Both the position numbers and the translations under genes were made by a program. Below, piece after piece: positions 6,615-13,645 of a stretch of 31,524 nt of DNA; positions within the stretch are counted from its first letter, which is position 1; every line of letters begins with the position of its first letter. The stretch comes from a virus. The stretch covers positions 1 through 31,524 of IMG/VR virus record IMGVR_UViG_3300050015_000063, one strand, 5' to 3'. The notes below the pieces were generated by a model, which did not search any database, was not told the DNA's origin, and saw only the letters and a list, made by a program, of their open reading frames with translations.

Positions 6615-8430
6615 TGGCGGTCATATTAGCTGGCATTGGTGGTGTAACAGGTGCTGTTGGGGCTTGTAGAGCCTGTGGTTGGGTCTTTTGGACTTGTTCG
6701 TCTGTAATTCCATTAAAGTCTGCAGGGTCTAGGCCTGAACTCTCCAAAATATCATTAAATATTTTACCAATCGCAGGGATTTGTAACACAGCAGGATTTG
6801 CAATAATTTGTCGGAAGATGTTTACCAATTTATCTGTCTTGCCTGATAGGTCTTTACTCTTACCTTTTACGGAAACTTTAACTGCAAGAGGTGTATCCTT
6901 AAACTCGCCTTTTAGGATTTCAATGAAATGCTTAGTGCCTTTATCTTTGAAGTTCTGCATCTCCAACTCAGTCAGAGTCTTTTGGATTTCAGGTGTTACT
7001 TCTTTACCTTGAATAACCATATCTACAATCTTCTTATTGGTTTCAAGTACTGCTACCTTTTTAGCTACGAATTGCAACTCATCTAGAGACAATTCAGAAA
7101 GAAACTGTGAACCTTCGCAGATTTTCTTTTGAATGTGAGGGATAATCCAATCTTTATAGATTTCTTCAATGTGTTTAGCGAATATCCCTCGTCTGTAATC
7201 GTGTAGTCCGTGAGCTTCTTGAGTTACAAGTTCTTGAAGTTGAAATGGAGTTCCTGAAGCAGGATTGTCTCCCATAATTGAATCGTTGGCCGCACCCATT
7301 TGCTGTGCGTGTGCTTCCCATTGTTCTACTGACTTATCAAACAACTGCATATTACGAGGGAATGTATCTACTTGTCCTAAGTCTCCGTCTCCAACATCTA
7401 GGATTGTAAGGTTGTCTAAGTCTCTAACTTTTTGTTTCTTAGCAAGGATTGAACTGTTCGCTCCCGTTGCCTTTAAGATAGTCTTTGAAGCAGCGTCTAA
7501 CATATCCTGAATACGAATCATATCGTAATTGACCCAAACTTGTGCTTCAAACAATTCCTCTGCACCACCGAAACCTAGTGCTCTACCGAATACAGGGTCA
7601 CGCTTGATTAGTTTGAATGGCAATTCTTTCTCTGGTGCGGTGTAAAGAACAACTCCTTGTTTATCGGTACTGCCTTTCTTTTGATAGAAAGCCACAATGT
7701 ATAGACGGGTTTCGTAGTCCTCTGAAGTGTCCATAGGGTCAGCAAATCTCTTTGGTAGGTTGCCGTGGACTTCAAAGACTTCAACGTAACGCCCTGGAGT
7801 TTTCTTTGTCCTACCGTCTGAACTTTCGTTACCTTTTTCTTCCTTTGAAAGAGCAATCAAATCTTTAATTGATATAGTCGCACCGTTCTTCTCATTACCC
7901 CAACCAAACTGTTCCATTTCCATTAACTGGTCTGGGGAGTAGTAATGTCTAATACCAAGTGGAGCTGATAAAATATCTGTCTGGTCACAGAAAGCGATTG
8001 TCTGTAGAGGCACGACTTCAGGGCAAGGTTTGTTTAATTGTTTTGAAAGTCCTCCACCAAAATCTATTCTTGAAACGTTGAGAGCATCAAAGAAAGTGTC
8101 TAAATCATTCTCTTGAACGAATACATCATCGTGGTATTTCTTAACTAGGAACGATAGGTGAAACTTATCTGGGTTATCTATGTAAATCTGAACGTCTTTC
8201 AATTCAATATCTTCTGTCCTATGTTGAAGATTGAGAATAGGTCTCGTAATGTTTTTAACAGGTTTGAAATCATCTTTACCTGTAAGAAGTTGTGAGTTGT
8301 TGTATAAATCAGAAGTCTTAATGTGGTCATACATACACCAATCCCAAGTGTCGTTTATCGGTATTGGTCTTTTATAATTTTCTTCTTGACTGGTTATGTA
8401 ATCAAATATTGATGTGTAGTCTTTTATCAT
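6607..8430 (-). CDS. Portal protein
   Basis: A 607-residue protein in the expected position between terminase and scaffold/capsid. Portal-like features include a central segment with 'FGRALGFGGAEELFEAQVWV' followed by NYDMIRIQDMLDAASKTILK, the long helical 'stem' typical of portals. Then comes 'GANSSILAKK', a wing-like region and a charged helical C-terminus ending in a Pro-rich tail (PTAPVTPPMPANMTANG). Twelve copies form the ring through which DNA enters and leaves the head. The size (~600 aa) is within the range of short-tailed phage portals. The start ATG has only A/T-rich sequence upstream. Confidence 0.85.
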   Translation of the reverse strand: MIKDYTSIFDYITSQEENYKRPIPINDTWDWCMYDHIKTSDLYNNSQLLTGKDDFKPVKNITRPILNLQHRTEDIELKDVQIYIDNPDKFHLSFLVKKYHDDVFVQENDLDTFFDALNVSRIDFGGGLSKQLNKPCPEVVPLQTIAFCDQTDILSAPLGIRHYYSPDQLMEMEQFGWGNEKNGATISIKDLIALSKEEKGNESSDGRTKKTPGRYVEVFEVHGNLPKRFADPMDTSEDYETRLYIVAFYQKKGSTDKQGVVLYTAPEKELPFKLIKRDPVFGRALGFGGAEELFEAQVWVNYDMIRIQDMLDAASKTILKATGANSSILAKKQKVRDLDNLTILDVGDGDLGQVDTFPRNMQLFDKSVEQWEAHAQQMGAANDSIMGDNPASGTPFQLQELVTQEAHGLHDYRRGIFAKHIEEIYKDWIIPHIQKKICEGSQFLSELSLDELQFVAKKVAVLETNKKIVDMVIQGKEVTPEIQKTLTELEMQNFKDKGTKHFIEILKGEFKDTPLAVKVSVKGKSKDLSGKTDKLVNIFRQIIANPAVLQIPAIGKIFNDILESSGLDPADFNGITDEQVQKTQPQALQAPTAPVTPPMPANMTANG

Positions 8431-8440
8431 ATTGTTATTA

Positions 8441-8659
8441 TTATTTTTCTAAAAATTGGCATTTAAAACATATCGTCTTATCCATTCCTTTGATTGGCAC
8501 AAACAAATCATAGCACTTACCGCAAGTCGGATATTTCTTATGTTCATACACATCTTTTTTCATAATGAACCACTCACAGAAATCAGTTTCAAAGCAATCC
8601 CAACTCTTAGGCACTGCCATACGATATTTTCGTTCACTACACGATGGATATTTATACAT
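8441..8659 (-). CDS. Small four-cysteine zinc-ribbon protein
   Basis: A 72-residue protein with two CxxC pairs in its C-terminal half (YPTCGKCYDLFVP and TICFKCQF), a typical zinc ribbon. The N-terminal half is aromatic-rich (WDCFETDFCEWF). The start overlaps the preceding gene's end by 8 bp. It lies between the terminase group and the portal gene. It may be a nucleic-acid or protein adaptor; no specific function is visible. Confidence 0.6.
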   Translation of the reverse strand: MYKYPSCSERKYRMAVPKSWDCFETDFCEWFIMKKDVYEHKKYPTCGKCYDLFVPIKGMDKTICFKCQFLEK

Positions 8660-8870
8660 AAAGTATTTTGATTCTCTCTGTTCTATCTCTTGCTGTGTTG
8701 TTTAGAACTAAAAGATTTTCAAACTTACGTTTATGGTAGTCGCTTAATGATTCCCACTTACGACCTTGAAAACTTGATTCTTTGGTATTCACCTCTAGTG
8801 CTTTTGTGTAGCCATCTCTTTGTAGCGACTTATTAACATATTGTCCACTTATTGCGAATTTTGGTTTCAT
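8652..8870 (-). CDS. Hypothetical protein
   Basis: A 72-residue basic protein starting MKPKFAISGQYVNKSLQRDG. It overlaps the upstream gene by an ATGA junction and the downstream gene by 8 bp. Composition is polar and helical in the second half (HKRKFENLLVLNNTARDRTE). No recognised domain. The tight coupling supports it as a real gene of the head operon. Confidence 0.55.
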   Translation of the reverse strand: MKPKFAISGQYVNKSLQRDGYTKALEVNTKESSFQGRKWESLSDYHKRKFENLLVLNNTARDRTERIKILYV

Positions 8871-9250
8871 CTTAATAAATATTCAAATTGCTTTGCGAGT
8901 ATCGGTTGTGATATTTTACGGAATAGATTCCTAACTTTAATTGGATTCCAAGTCTGATTCATCTTCTTGCCAGCATATTCTAATTCAATAAAACCTTTAG
9001 TGAAGATTTTGATAGGTGGTTCAATGGAGCGTAGAGCCTCTAAAGCTGTCTCGCCTTTACCTTTCAACACCACGTTCTCAAGTGTGAGAGTAATTGAAAA
9101 GAGACTCTTAGGAGTTTTCCCAAAGAATTTAGAGCTTTCTGTTTCCTCTTTGTCCACATTGTCTTCGTGAACCTGTGCGTGTTTTTTGAACTTATTTGTA
9201 GCAATCTGTTTTCTACAAACGAGACACAATGTTGTTTTAGTCTTAGCCAT
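8867..9250 (-). CDS. Zinc-finger-containing hypothetical protein
   Basis: A 127-residue protein. The N-terminus has a C2H2-like finger, CLVCRKQIATNKFKKHAQVH, with two cysteines and two histidines at finger spacing. An acidic linker and an alpha/beta region without known motifs follow. It lies between the large terminase and two small genes. Nucleic-acid binding is plausible from the finger alone. No further role is visible. Confidence 0.6.
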   Translation of the reverse strand: MAKTKTTLCLVCRKQIATNKFKKHAQVHEDNVDKEETESSKFFGKTPKSLFSITLTLENVVLKGKGETALEALRSIEPPIKIFTKGFIELEYAGKKMNQTWNPIKVRNLFRKISQPILAKQFEYLLR

Positions 9251-9280
9251 AATGCGTAATTATAACACGTTTATAATTTA

Positions 9281-10588
9281 TTATCTAGCAGGATTTTTCC
9301 TTTCAACAGGTCTATCGTAAACAATATCAAAATCATTTGTTCTGTTGTGCATTGAGGAGATTGGGTATGACACAGAGTCCATTGCGTGAGACCAAGTATG
9401 TTCTGGCACACCTTTCGGATTGCCGTCTTTATCCTCCGCCCAACGATAGTTCTCATAAGACTCCCAAACATTCGTACTTCTTTTAGTTACATAAATCTTC
9501 TTCTGTGAAGTAGCTTTGATACGGAACGACACAGAGTCCTTACCTTTCTCACAACCTACTACATTCATTCCATAAGCTCTTTGCTCTGCGATACTCTTAG
9601 GTTCTGCACTATCAGCCACACAAGAGATTTCAGAGTGTCTACCTGTTACTTTAAGAGCTTCACCTGCAAGGTATTCATTCGTTAGTTCTGTACCATAAGC
9701 GAGTTCATCAATGATGTAAGCACCATTCCAGTAATAAACGGCTACGAGGGAAGCAGGGTCAGGAAACCACCCAAAGTCTTCACCCAATTTAACCAAACGT
9801 GCCTCATTTGGTATGTTATCAATCAACTGCCAACCTGTGTATATCTTTCCCCTTACTTCATCAGGACTCAATCCCTCAATCACTTGCCAATAATAATCAG
9901 GGTTTGTGTATTTGTATTGCTGATAACGCCAGACTGTGGACTCATCAAGATTAGGTTTGTTCTCTACCCAAGTTCCACCAATGTAAATAGCGTCTTTACA
10001 ATCTGCTTTAATCTTTGGTATGTAAAACCCTGTCGCTTCAGGGTGTGGTGTGAGGTCAAACCATTTCTTAATAATCCAATGACTCTTTGAAGGTGTGTTG
10101 AGAGTTAGAACAATCGTAATCTTTCCTTTAACCGTACGGAGTGTGTCGTCTAATGTTCTAAACTCTGCTTCACCAATTTCTTCAGCCTCTTCAATCCATA
10201 CAAAGTTATACCCAGCTAGAGATTTCAAACGTGCTGTAAGTGACCCACTAGAAGCTCTGAAACCGTGTGCTCTTAATGAGTTCTGTCCACGTTCTATGAA
10301 CATATCGTTCTCGGTAATATGGAAACCACTTTCTATTCCCTGCTCTCGTAACCTATCCATTATTTCACTCCAACAGGAAGCTCTAATGTCCTCACGAGTA
10401 GCACGCATTATTGCTCCTCGGATATATTCCTTTGAAAGTAGTTTAGAAACAGCGAAGCGTGAAGCTGTTCCTGAACGACCGTTACCACGACCACCGCAGA
10501 TTATGACGTAACGTATGTTATCTCCTATTGTCCAAAGTGGAGCGTGCGATTCGTGAACCGTAAAATCTATTTCTTTATTTTCTGACAT
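9281..10588 (-). CDS. terL: Terminase large subunit (packaging ATPase/nuclease)
   Basis: A 435-residue DNA packaging motor of the PBSX-like (Terminase_3) type. The ATPase domain has a P-loop at residues 31-41 (CGGRGNGRSGT), Walker B with adjacent glutamates at 130-138 (FVWIEEAEE) and a coupling motif near 160-168 (IVLTLNTPS). The C-terminal RNase-H-like nuclease shows acidic residues in LGEDFGWFPDP (D272) and VADSAEPKS (D327). Unusually, the P-loop lysine is replaced by arginine (GNGRSG instead of GxGKS). It overlaps the small-terminase candidate by 14 bp. The enzyme docks on the portal and drives DNA into the head. Confidence 0.93.
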   Translation of the reverse strand: MSENKEIDFTVHESHAPLWTIGDNIRYVIICGGRGNGRSGTASRFAVSKLLSKEYIRGAIMRATREDIRASCWSEIMDRLREQGIESGFHITENDMFIERGQNSLRAHGFRASSGSLTARLKSLAGYNFVWIEEAEEIGEAEFRTLDDTLRTVKGKITIVLTLNTPSKSHWIIKKWFDLTPHPEATGFYIPKIKADCKDAIYIGGTWVENKPNLDESTVWRYQQYKYTNPDYYWQVIEGLSPDEVRGKIYTGWQLIDNIPNEARLVKLGEDFGWFPDPASLVAVYYWNGAYIIDELAYGTELTNEYLAGEALKVTGRHSEISCVADSAEPKSIAEQRAYGMNVVGCEKGKDSVSFRIKATSQKKIYVTKRSTNVWESYENYRWAEDKDGNPKGVPEHTWSHAMDSVSYPISSMHNRTNDFDIVYDRPVERKNPAR

Positions 10589-10850
10589 TTATATTAACAC
10601 CTGTTATGTTTAGATTTGCATTTAACTCACCTTTAGTGTCGGGCATACCTTCCGACATCTTCCAAACGGTTTCTTTATCCAAACCCTCAAGCCATTCATC
10701 ACGTTCTTCATCAGTAAGTTTTGCTAAATAATCTCTAGCGTAATCCTTCATTGTTTTTCCTTTTGGTCTGCCTTTAGGATTAGGACAAAACCCTTTCTTC
10801 CACAACCAAGGCTTTGAAGTGTTCTCTAACTGTTTAACAGAATCTTCCAT
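10575..10850 (-). CDS. Putative terminase small subunit
   Basis: A 91-residue protein just upstream of, and overlapping, terL. It carries a basic motif KKGFCPNPKGRPKGKTMKDY, common at the N-terminus of small phage DNA-binding proteins next to terL, then a helical acidic stretch (LTDEERDEWLEGLDKETVW). It is shorter than typical small terminases, so it may be a reduced form or a functional analogue. The assignment is from position and the basic motif. Confidence 0.5.
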   Translation of the reverse strand: MEDSVKQLENTSKPWLWKKGFCPNPKGRPKGKTMKDYARDYLAKLTDEERDEWLEGLDKETVWKMSEGMPDTKGELNANLNITGVNINVRK

Positions 10851-10943
10851 ATCAACATATTATAACATATCCCTTACTTCTATTCTAGTTGTAAAGGGGG
10901 GAGACAACTTTGAGGTTAAGCTGGTAGAAATAATAAACAACCT

Positions 10944-11153
10944 TTATTTTTTTGACCACCAATTTTTTGCTTTTAGAAAGTTATTAGTCACTATTTCTAT
11001 ATCTTTATCACAACCTTTAATAAATCTATGAAGAAAGTTATGACAATTTTCGCACAATATTATCGTTCTGTCCATATCTGCTCCATATTTCTTGTAAGCA
11101 AAGTGATGAACAACCAATCTATCTCTACTTGAACAACATTTACATCTAATCAT
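10944..11153 (-). CDS. Small HNH endonuclease
   Basis: A 69-residue minimal HNH protein. CKCCSS and CENCH give the two zinc cysteine pairs, and LVVHHFAYKKYG and NFLHRF supply the catalytic histidines. Stand-alone HNH proteins next to terminase genes assist cos-site cleavage in several phages (known for HK97 gp74-like proteins), so a packaging role is possible; a homing role is the alternative. It follows the predicted terminator at 11230-11254, so it may need its own promoter or read-through. Confidence 0.8.
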   Translation of the reverse strand: MIRCKCCSSRDRLVVHHFAYKKYGADMDRTIILCENCHNFLHRFIKGCDKDIEIVTNNFLKAKNWWSKK

Positions 11154-11164
11154 ATATTTATTGA

Positions 11165-11235
11165 TAAAAGAATAAAAGAAAGAAAAACGGGGGCAAAAGA
11201 AAGAAAAAAGAAAAAGTCCGTTGAAAAAGAAAAAA
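11165..11235. other. Polypurine/polypyrimidine tract in a gene-free stretch
   Basis: Between genes at 11153 and 11345 the plus strand is almost all A and G over ~70 bp, interrupted by short C/T groups such as CGGGGGC and GTCCGTT. The 11256-11344 remainder shows no gene or clear promoter. The tract could be a structural or nuclease-sensitive DNA element near the packaging genes. I assign no function. Confidence 0.5.
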
Positions 11236-11254
11236 CTGTTACTGGAGTAACCAG
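11230..11254 (-). terminator. Predicted rho-independent terminator
   Basis: On the minus strand the stem GGTTACT/AGTAACA with a two-base loop is followed by TTTTTTC. It lies after the 11345-11560 gene and before the HNH and terminase genes. It could end or attenuate transcripts from the divergent region. The stem is short (6-8 bp), so partial termination is more likely than complete. Confidence 0.5.
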
Positions 11255-11344
11255 ACGTTCGTGGTTTTTTGTACCCTGAAAGCTAGAATATATTTGGAAA
11301 AATACTATTTCACAGGCTCTCTGATAACTGGATAGGTTATATTT

Positions 11345-11560
11345 TTATAATTTACTTTTCTTCAAACAAAGTTTCGCACAAACATCAAATAATTTGGCGA
11401 TTTCTCTGTAATATACGGCTTGAGCAGACAGTTTGGCTTTTCTTTCAGTATCCTCTACTAATTTTCTTTGAGCAACTTTCGCAAGCAATTTTTGGGTTGC
11501 CCCTTTTTGCATTTGTTCTCGTTGCTTCACTCGGATTAGTATTCTTTCTGTCTGATTCAT
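11345..11560 (-). CDS. Small basic coiled protein
   Basis: A 71-residue, Lys/Arg/Gln-rich, predicted helical protein (MNQTERILIRVKQREQMQKG; KLLAKVAQRKLVEDTERKAK) ending CAKLCLKKSKL. Its start overlaps the upstream gene's stop by an ATGA junction. It may bind nucleic acid or oligomerise as a coiled coil. No family recognised. Confidence 0.55.
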   Translation of the reverse strand: MNQTERILIRVKQREQMQKGATQKLLAKVAQRKLVEDTERKAKLSAQAVYYREIAKLFDVCAKLCLKKSKL

Positions 11561-11814
11561 ATCCGTATCATTACATCGCCAGTTCGCTCATCGTGCTTAT
11601 GGCGTTTCAATTTCTTAATTTCTTCTTGTAGTTCATTTATAGCTTCCCATGTTTTAGGTAGAGATGTGTCGTAATCTTTCCCGATAATTCCTATGAAAGC
11701 CTCACGGGTTTCTAGTTCTCCCGTAATTTTTTCATATTTACCACCAGTTGAAAAATCTCCTTCTTTGCAGGTATCAAGCATATCAATCAACTCACTGGTT
11801 TTCTTGTTCTCCAT
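11557..11814 (-). CDS. Hypothetical acidic/helical protein, first gene of minus-strand unit
   Basis: An 85-residue protein starting MENKKTSELIDMLDTCKEGD, with a helical C-terminal part (AINELQEEIKKLKRHKHDE). It is the first gene downstream of the predicted minus-strand promoter at 11995-12023 and its ~170-nt leader. Being promoter-proximal, it may be expressed before the packaging genes. No known domain. Confidence 0.55.
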   Translation of the reverse strand: MENKKTSELIDMLDTCKEGDFSTGGKYEKITGELETREAFIGIIGKDYDTSLPKTWEAINELQEEIKKLKRHKHDERTGDVMIRI

Positions 11815-11909
11815 AGTGTTAATTGGTTAGTCCTATCCAGTTGTCAAAGAACCTATGTACAACAAAAAACACACCTAAATAGTGTGTCCAATTAAATACT
11901 CTGTGCATA

Positions 11910-11988
11910 CCGCAAATGAAATGATGTTCACCCCATTTGTGGTTTGCGGCACGCACGCAATATTCAATTGTAAAGCTGGAGTGAACAT
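11910..11988 (-). promoter_or_regulatory. Leader hairpin and inverted repeat upstream of the minus-strand unit
   Basis: CCGCAAA (11910-11916) pairs with TTTGCGG (11943-11949), and inside it AAATG (11919-11923) pairs with CATTT (11934-11938). The loop octamer ATGTTCAC (11924-11931) is perfectly complementary to GTGAACAT (11981-11988), which overlaps the expected start site of the minus-strand promoter. It can be a repressor operator pair (half-sites 57 bp apart) or an RNA pseudoknot in the 5' leader. The sequence shows the pairing; the function is inferred. Confidence 0.45.
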
Positions 11989-11994
11989 ACCACA

Positions 11995-12023
11995 ATTATA
12001 ATCTATCTGAAATAAAAATGCAA
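11995..12023 (-). promoter_or_regulatory. Predicted sigma70-type promoter for the minus-strand late unit
   Basis: On the minus strand TTGCAT (12023-12018) is followed after 17 bp by a perfect TATAAT (12000-11995). The expected start is near 11988, giving a ~170-nt leader before the first ATG at 11814. The -35 matches consensus only in its first three bases. Confidence 0.5.
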
Positions 12024-12053
12024 ATCGTAATGCAAATAAATAAAAGGAAAAGG

Positions 12054-12062
12054 TGTGGATAA
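12054..12062 (-). promoter_or_regulatory. DnaA box in the divergent intergenic region
   Basis: The nonamer TGTGGATAA is a perfect DnaA box (TTATCCACA) on the minus strand. It borders an A/T-rich run (12011-12050) and lies between the two divergent promoters. This is the most origin-like spot in the window, but a single box is weak proof of an origin. Confidence 0.5.
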
Positions 12063-12148
12063 GTCCTCTTGCTTTATTTTTCTTTTGTGTTGTATTTTCT
12101 AGGGGCTATGTTGAGCCATTATACGCCACCATTTATGATTGATAATGC

Positions 12149-12176
12149 TTGACAGTATTATACTAGGGTGTATACT
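12149..12176 (+). promoter_or_regulatory. Strong sigma70-type promoter for the plus-strand early unit
   Basis: A perfect -35 TTGACA (12149-12154), a 16-bp spacer and the -10 TATACT (12171-12176). The predicted start, about 12183, lies at the beginning of the structured RNA, more than 300 nt before the first coding ATG (12490). This is the best match to consensus in the early region. Confidence 0.7.
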
Positions 12177-12182
12177 GTATGT

Positions 12183-12469
12183 AGAAAGGTAGATAGTAAT
12201 GGTGGTAGTTCAATCAAGTACAACGTAGGTCTGGTGGTACTTTGAAAACTGAATAGATAAAAAGATGTGGCGGCAACACTTGAAATAGGAAGTTCGTGAA
12301 AACGACAATATAAATCATTTTTATGATTATTACAAGTTTAATTGCAAATCACACAGCGCTCGACCTTAGATGAACAATCTACAATATTCTATTCAGTCTC
12401 CAGAGTATCAACTGGTCTTATCCTCAGTCAATCAAAACTACCTCCACTACTGTCTATCTCAAAGGTCGA
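12183..12469 (+). ncRNA. Candidate structured noncoding RNA or long 5' leader
   Basis: No credible ORF lies here, but nested pairing is extensive. Outer helix: 12191-12210 with 12436-12459 (GGTGGTAGTT against AACTACCTCC, AGATAG against CTATCT). Second helix: ACTGAATAGA (12248-12257) pairs perfectly with TCTATTCAGT (12388-12397), extended by 12231-12246 with 12399-12414. The inner arm stacks GTG/CAC, GCAA/TTGC (12273/12342) and ACTTG/CAAGT (12278/12333). It branches into TCGT-GAAA-ACGA (12294-12305, a GNRA loop) and AATCAT-TTTT-ATGATT (12313-12328). TCGACCTT (12360-12367) can pair with AAGGTCGA (12462-12469) as a pseudoknot or switch. No U-run follows, so it may be a processed leader of the 12490 operon. 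No known family is recognised. Confidence 0.6.
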
Positions 12470-12489
12470 TAATTTAATCAAACAACATT

Positions 12490-12678
12490 ATGAACGAAAA
12501 AGAAATTAGAAAAATGCAGATGAATGAAGAAGAGAAGGAAACAATGAAAGCAATTTGGTTTCCAAAAGAATGGCACAAAGTAATTAAGGAACGAGCGGAA
12601 GAAGAAGGATACCCAATTTATAAATATATAATGATGTTGAGTAATAATAAAAATATATTCAATGAAAAATCCAACTAA
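12490..12678 (+). CDS. Putative ribbon-helix-helix regulator
   Basis: A 62-residue protein. After a charged N-terminus, 'ETMKAIWFPKEWHKVIKERA' gives a short strand and first helix, and EEEGYPIYKYIMML gives the second helix, matching the Arc/CopG-type ribbon-helix-helix layout. Such proteins bind operators as dimers. It is the first gene after the structured leader and the divergent promoters, so control of one or both promoters is plausible. Internal ATGs (MQMNEEEKE) offer shorter starts. No Shine-Dalgarno site. Confidence 0.5.
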   Translation: MNEKEIRKMQMNEEEKETMKAIWFPKEWHKVIKERAEEEGYPIYKYIMMLSNNKNIFNEKSN

Positions 12679-13117
12679 AACATGTGCGAAGTGTAAAGAA
12701 ACAAAATCTGTAAAAGATTTTTACACCACAAGTTTTGGAACTCCTGCTTCATATTGTCATCAGTGCAGAATAATTATAGGAAGAAACTGGAGGGTTACTC
12801 ATTTGGAACAATCAAGAGAATTGGTTAGAAACGCAAGTAAAAAATATAGAATAAAATATTTACACTCATACGATAAGTATGTAAAAAATAACCCAGAAAA
12901 AAGATACGCAAAAGAAGTTATACACGATTTGACCAGACATGGAAAACTTACAAGAAAACCTTGTGAAGTATGTGGAGAAAACAAGGTTCACGCTCATCAC
13001 CCAGATTATTCAAAGCCTCGTGAAGTGATATGGCTTTGTCCAGTACATCACAAAGAAGAACATAGGAGAATAAAATTATTAGTTAATAAACATAAAGTAT
13101 ATGAGTTCAAGAACTAA
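12662..13117 (+). CDS. HNH endonuclease with N-terminal zinc knuckle
   Basis: A 151-residue protein. Residues ~8-36 form a CxxC...CxxC zinc knuckle (CAKCKETKSVKDFY ... YCHQCR). The middle is basic and helical. The C-terminus is HNH-like: CEVCGENKVHAHHPDYSKPR, then WLCPVHHKEEH. It overlaps the upstream gene by 17 bp. It is clearly related in architecture to the protein at 14913-15464, so two members of this nuclease family lie in the same operon. Homing or DNA processing is the likely role. Confidence 0.82.
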   Translation: MKNPTKTCAKCKETKSVKDFYTTSFGTPASYCHQCRIIIGRNWRVTHLEQSRELVRNASKKYRIKYLHSYDKYVKNNPEKRYAKEVIHDLTRHGKLTRKPCEVCGENKVHAHHPDYSKPREVIWLCPVHHKEEHRRIKLLVNKHKVYEFKN

Positions 13118-13211
13118 AGTGTGGTGTGGTGGTCTAGTCATAGGTTTCCTTCTCGGTGCAATCGTAGCGGTGGGAGTGTATGGGACTATATTATTAGCTT
13201 ATCTAAAGTAA
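13101..13211 (+). CDS. 36-aa single-span membrane protein
   Basis: A short ORF (MSSRTKVWCGGLVIGFLLGA...) whose ATG overlaps the HNH gene end by 17 bp and whose stop abuts the next ATG. Residues ~9-33 form one hydrophobic membrane segment with a positively charged N-terminus. The tight packing supports translation. It may be a small envelope-acting early protein. Function unknown. Confidence 0.55.
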   Translation: MSSRTKVWCGGLVIGFLLGAIVAVGVYGTILLAYLK

Positions 13212-13442
13212 ATGGAAAACCCAGTTATTAGAGATAGAGAACGTCAAGAAGAATGGAATGATAAAGAAGCGGAAAAGTGTGAAAAGTTAATCGCCAGTCT
13301 ATCTGATGAAGATGAGGATAAACTTCAGACATATCACGCAGAGAATTGTGCAGACGGAGTGTTAGATGATGACCTTTATGCGGATTACGAGACTTGGTTA
13401 GAGACATTAAACAGCGAAGAAATCTTAAACATAATCAAATGA
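13212..13442 (+). CDS. Acidic hypothetical protein
   Basis: A 76-residue very acidic protein (SLSDEDEDKLQ; DGVLDDDLYADYETWLETLN), predicted helical. The ATG follows the preceding stop directly. Acidic small early phage proteins sometimes mimic DNA or bind host proteins, but nothing here is diagnostic. Confidence 0.6.
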   Translation: MENPVIRDRERQEEWNDKEAEKCEKLIASLSDEDEDKLQTYHAENCADGVLDDDLYADYETWLETLNSEEILNIIK

Positions 13443-13645
13443 TACAAGATACTCAAACAAAAAATAAGGCTATGAGTAGATTGGAATACGAAAACGAAGA
13501 ACTCCTAAAAACTATTCGTAATTACGACGAAACAATGGCAACCTTAAGAACGAAACTTTTAGATGTCATAGAAAATTACCAGCATAATTCAGAAAGATTA
13601 GTCATTCAACTTCAAGGAACAATTAACCTTTTAGAACATTTATGA
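13439..13645 (+). CDS. Coiled-coil hypothetical protein
   Basis: 68 residues from the ATG overlapping the upstream stop (ATGA). The sequence is heptad-like throughout (MSRLEYENEELLKTIRNYDE; ATLRTKLLDVIENYQHNSER), suggesting a dimeric coiled coil. A longer upstream start would overlap the previous gene by 49 bp and was not chosen. Function unknown. Confidence 0.55.
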   Translation: MIQDTQTKNKAMSRLEYENEELLKTIRNYDETMATLRTKLLDVIENYQHNSERLVIQLQGTINLLEHL

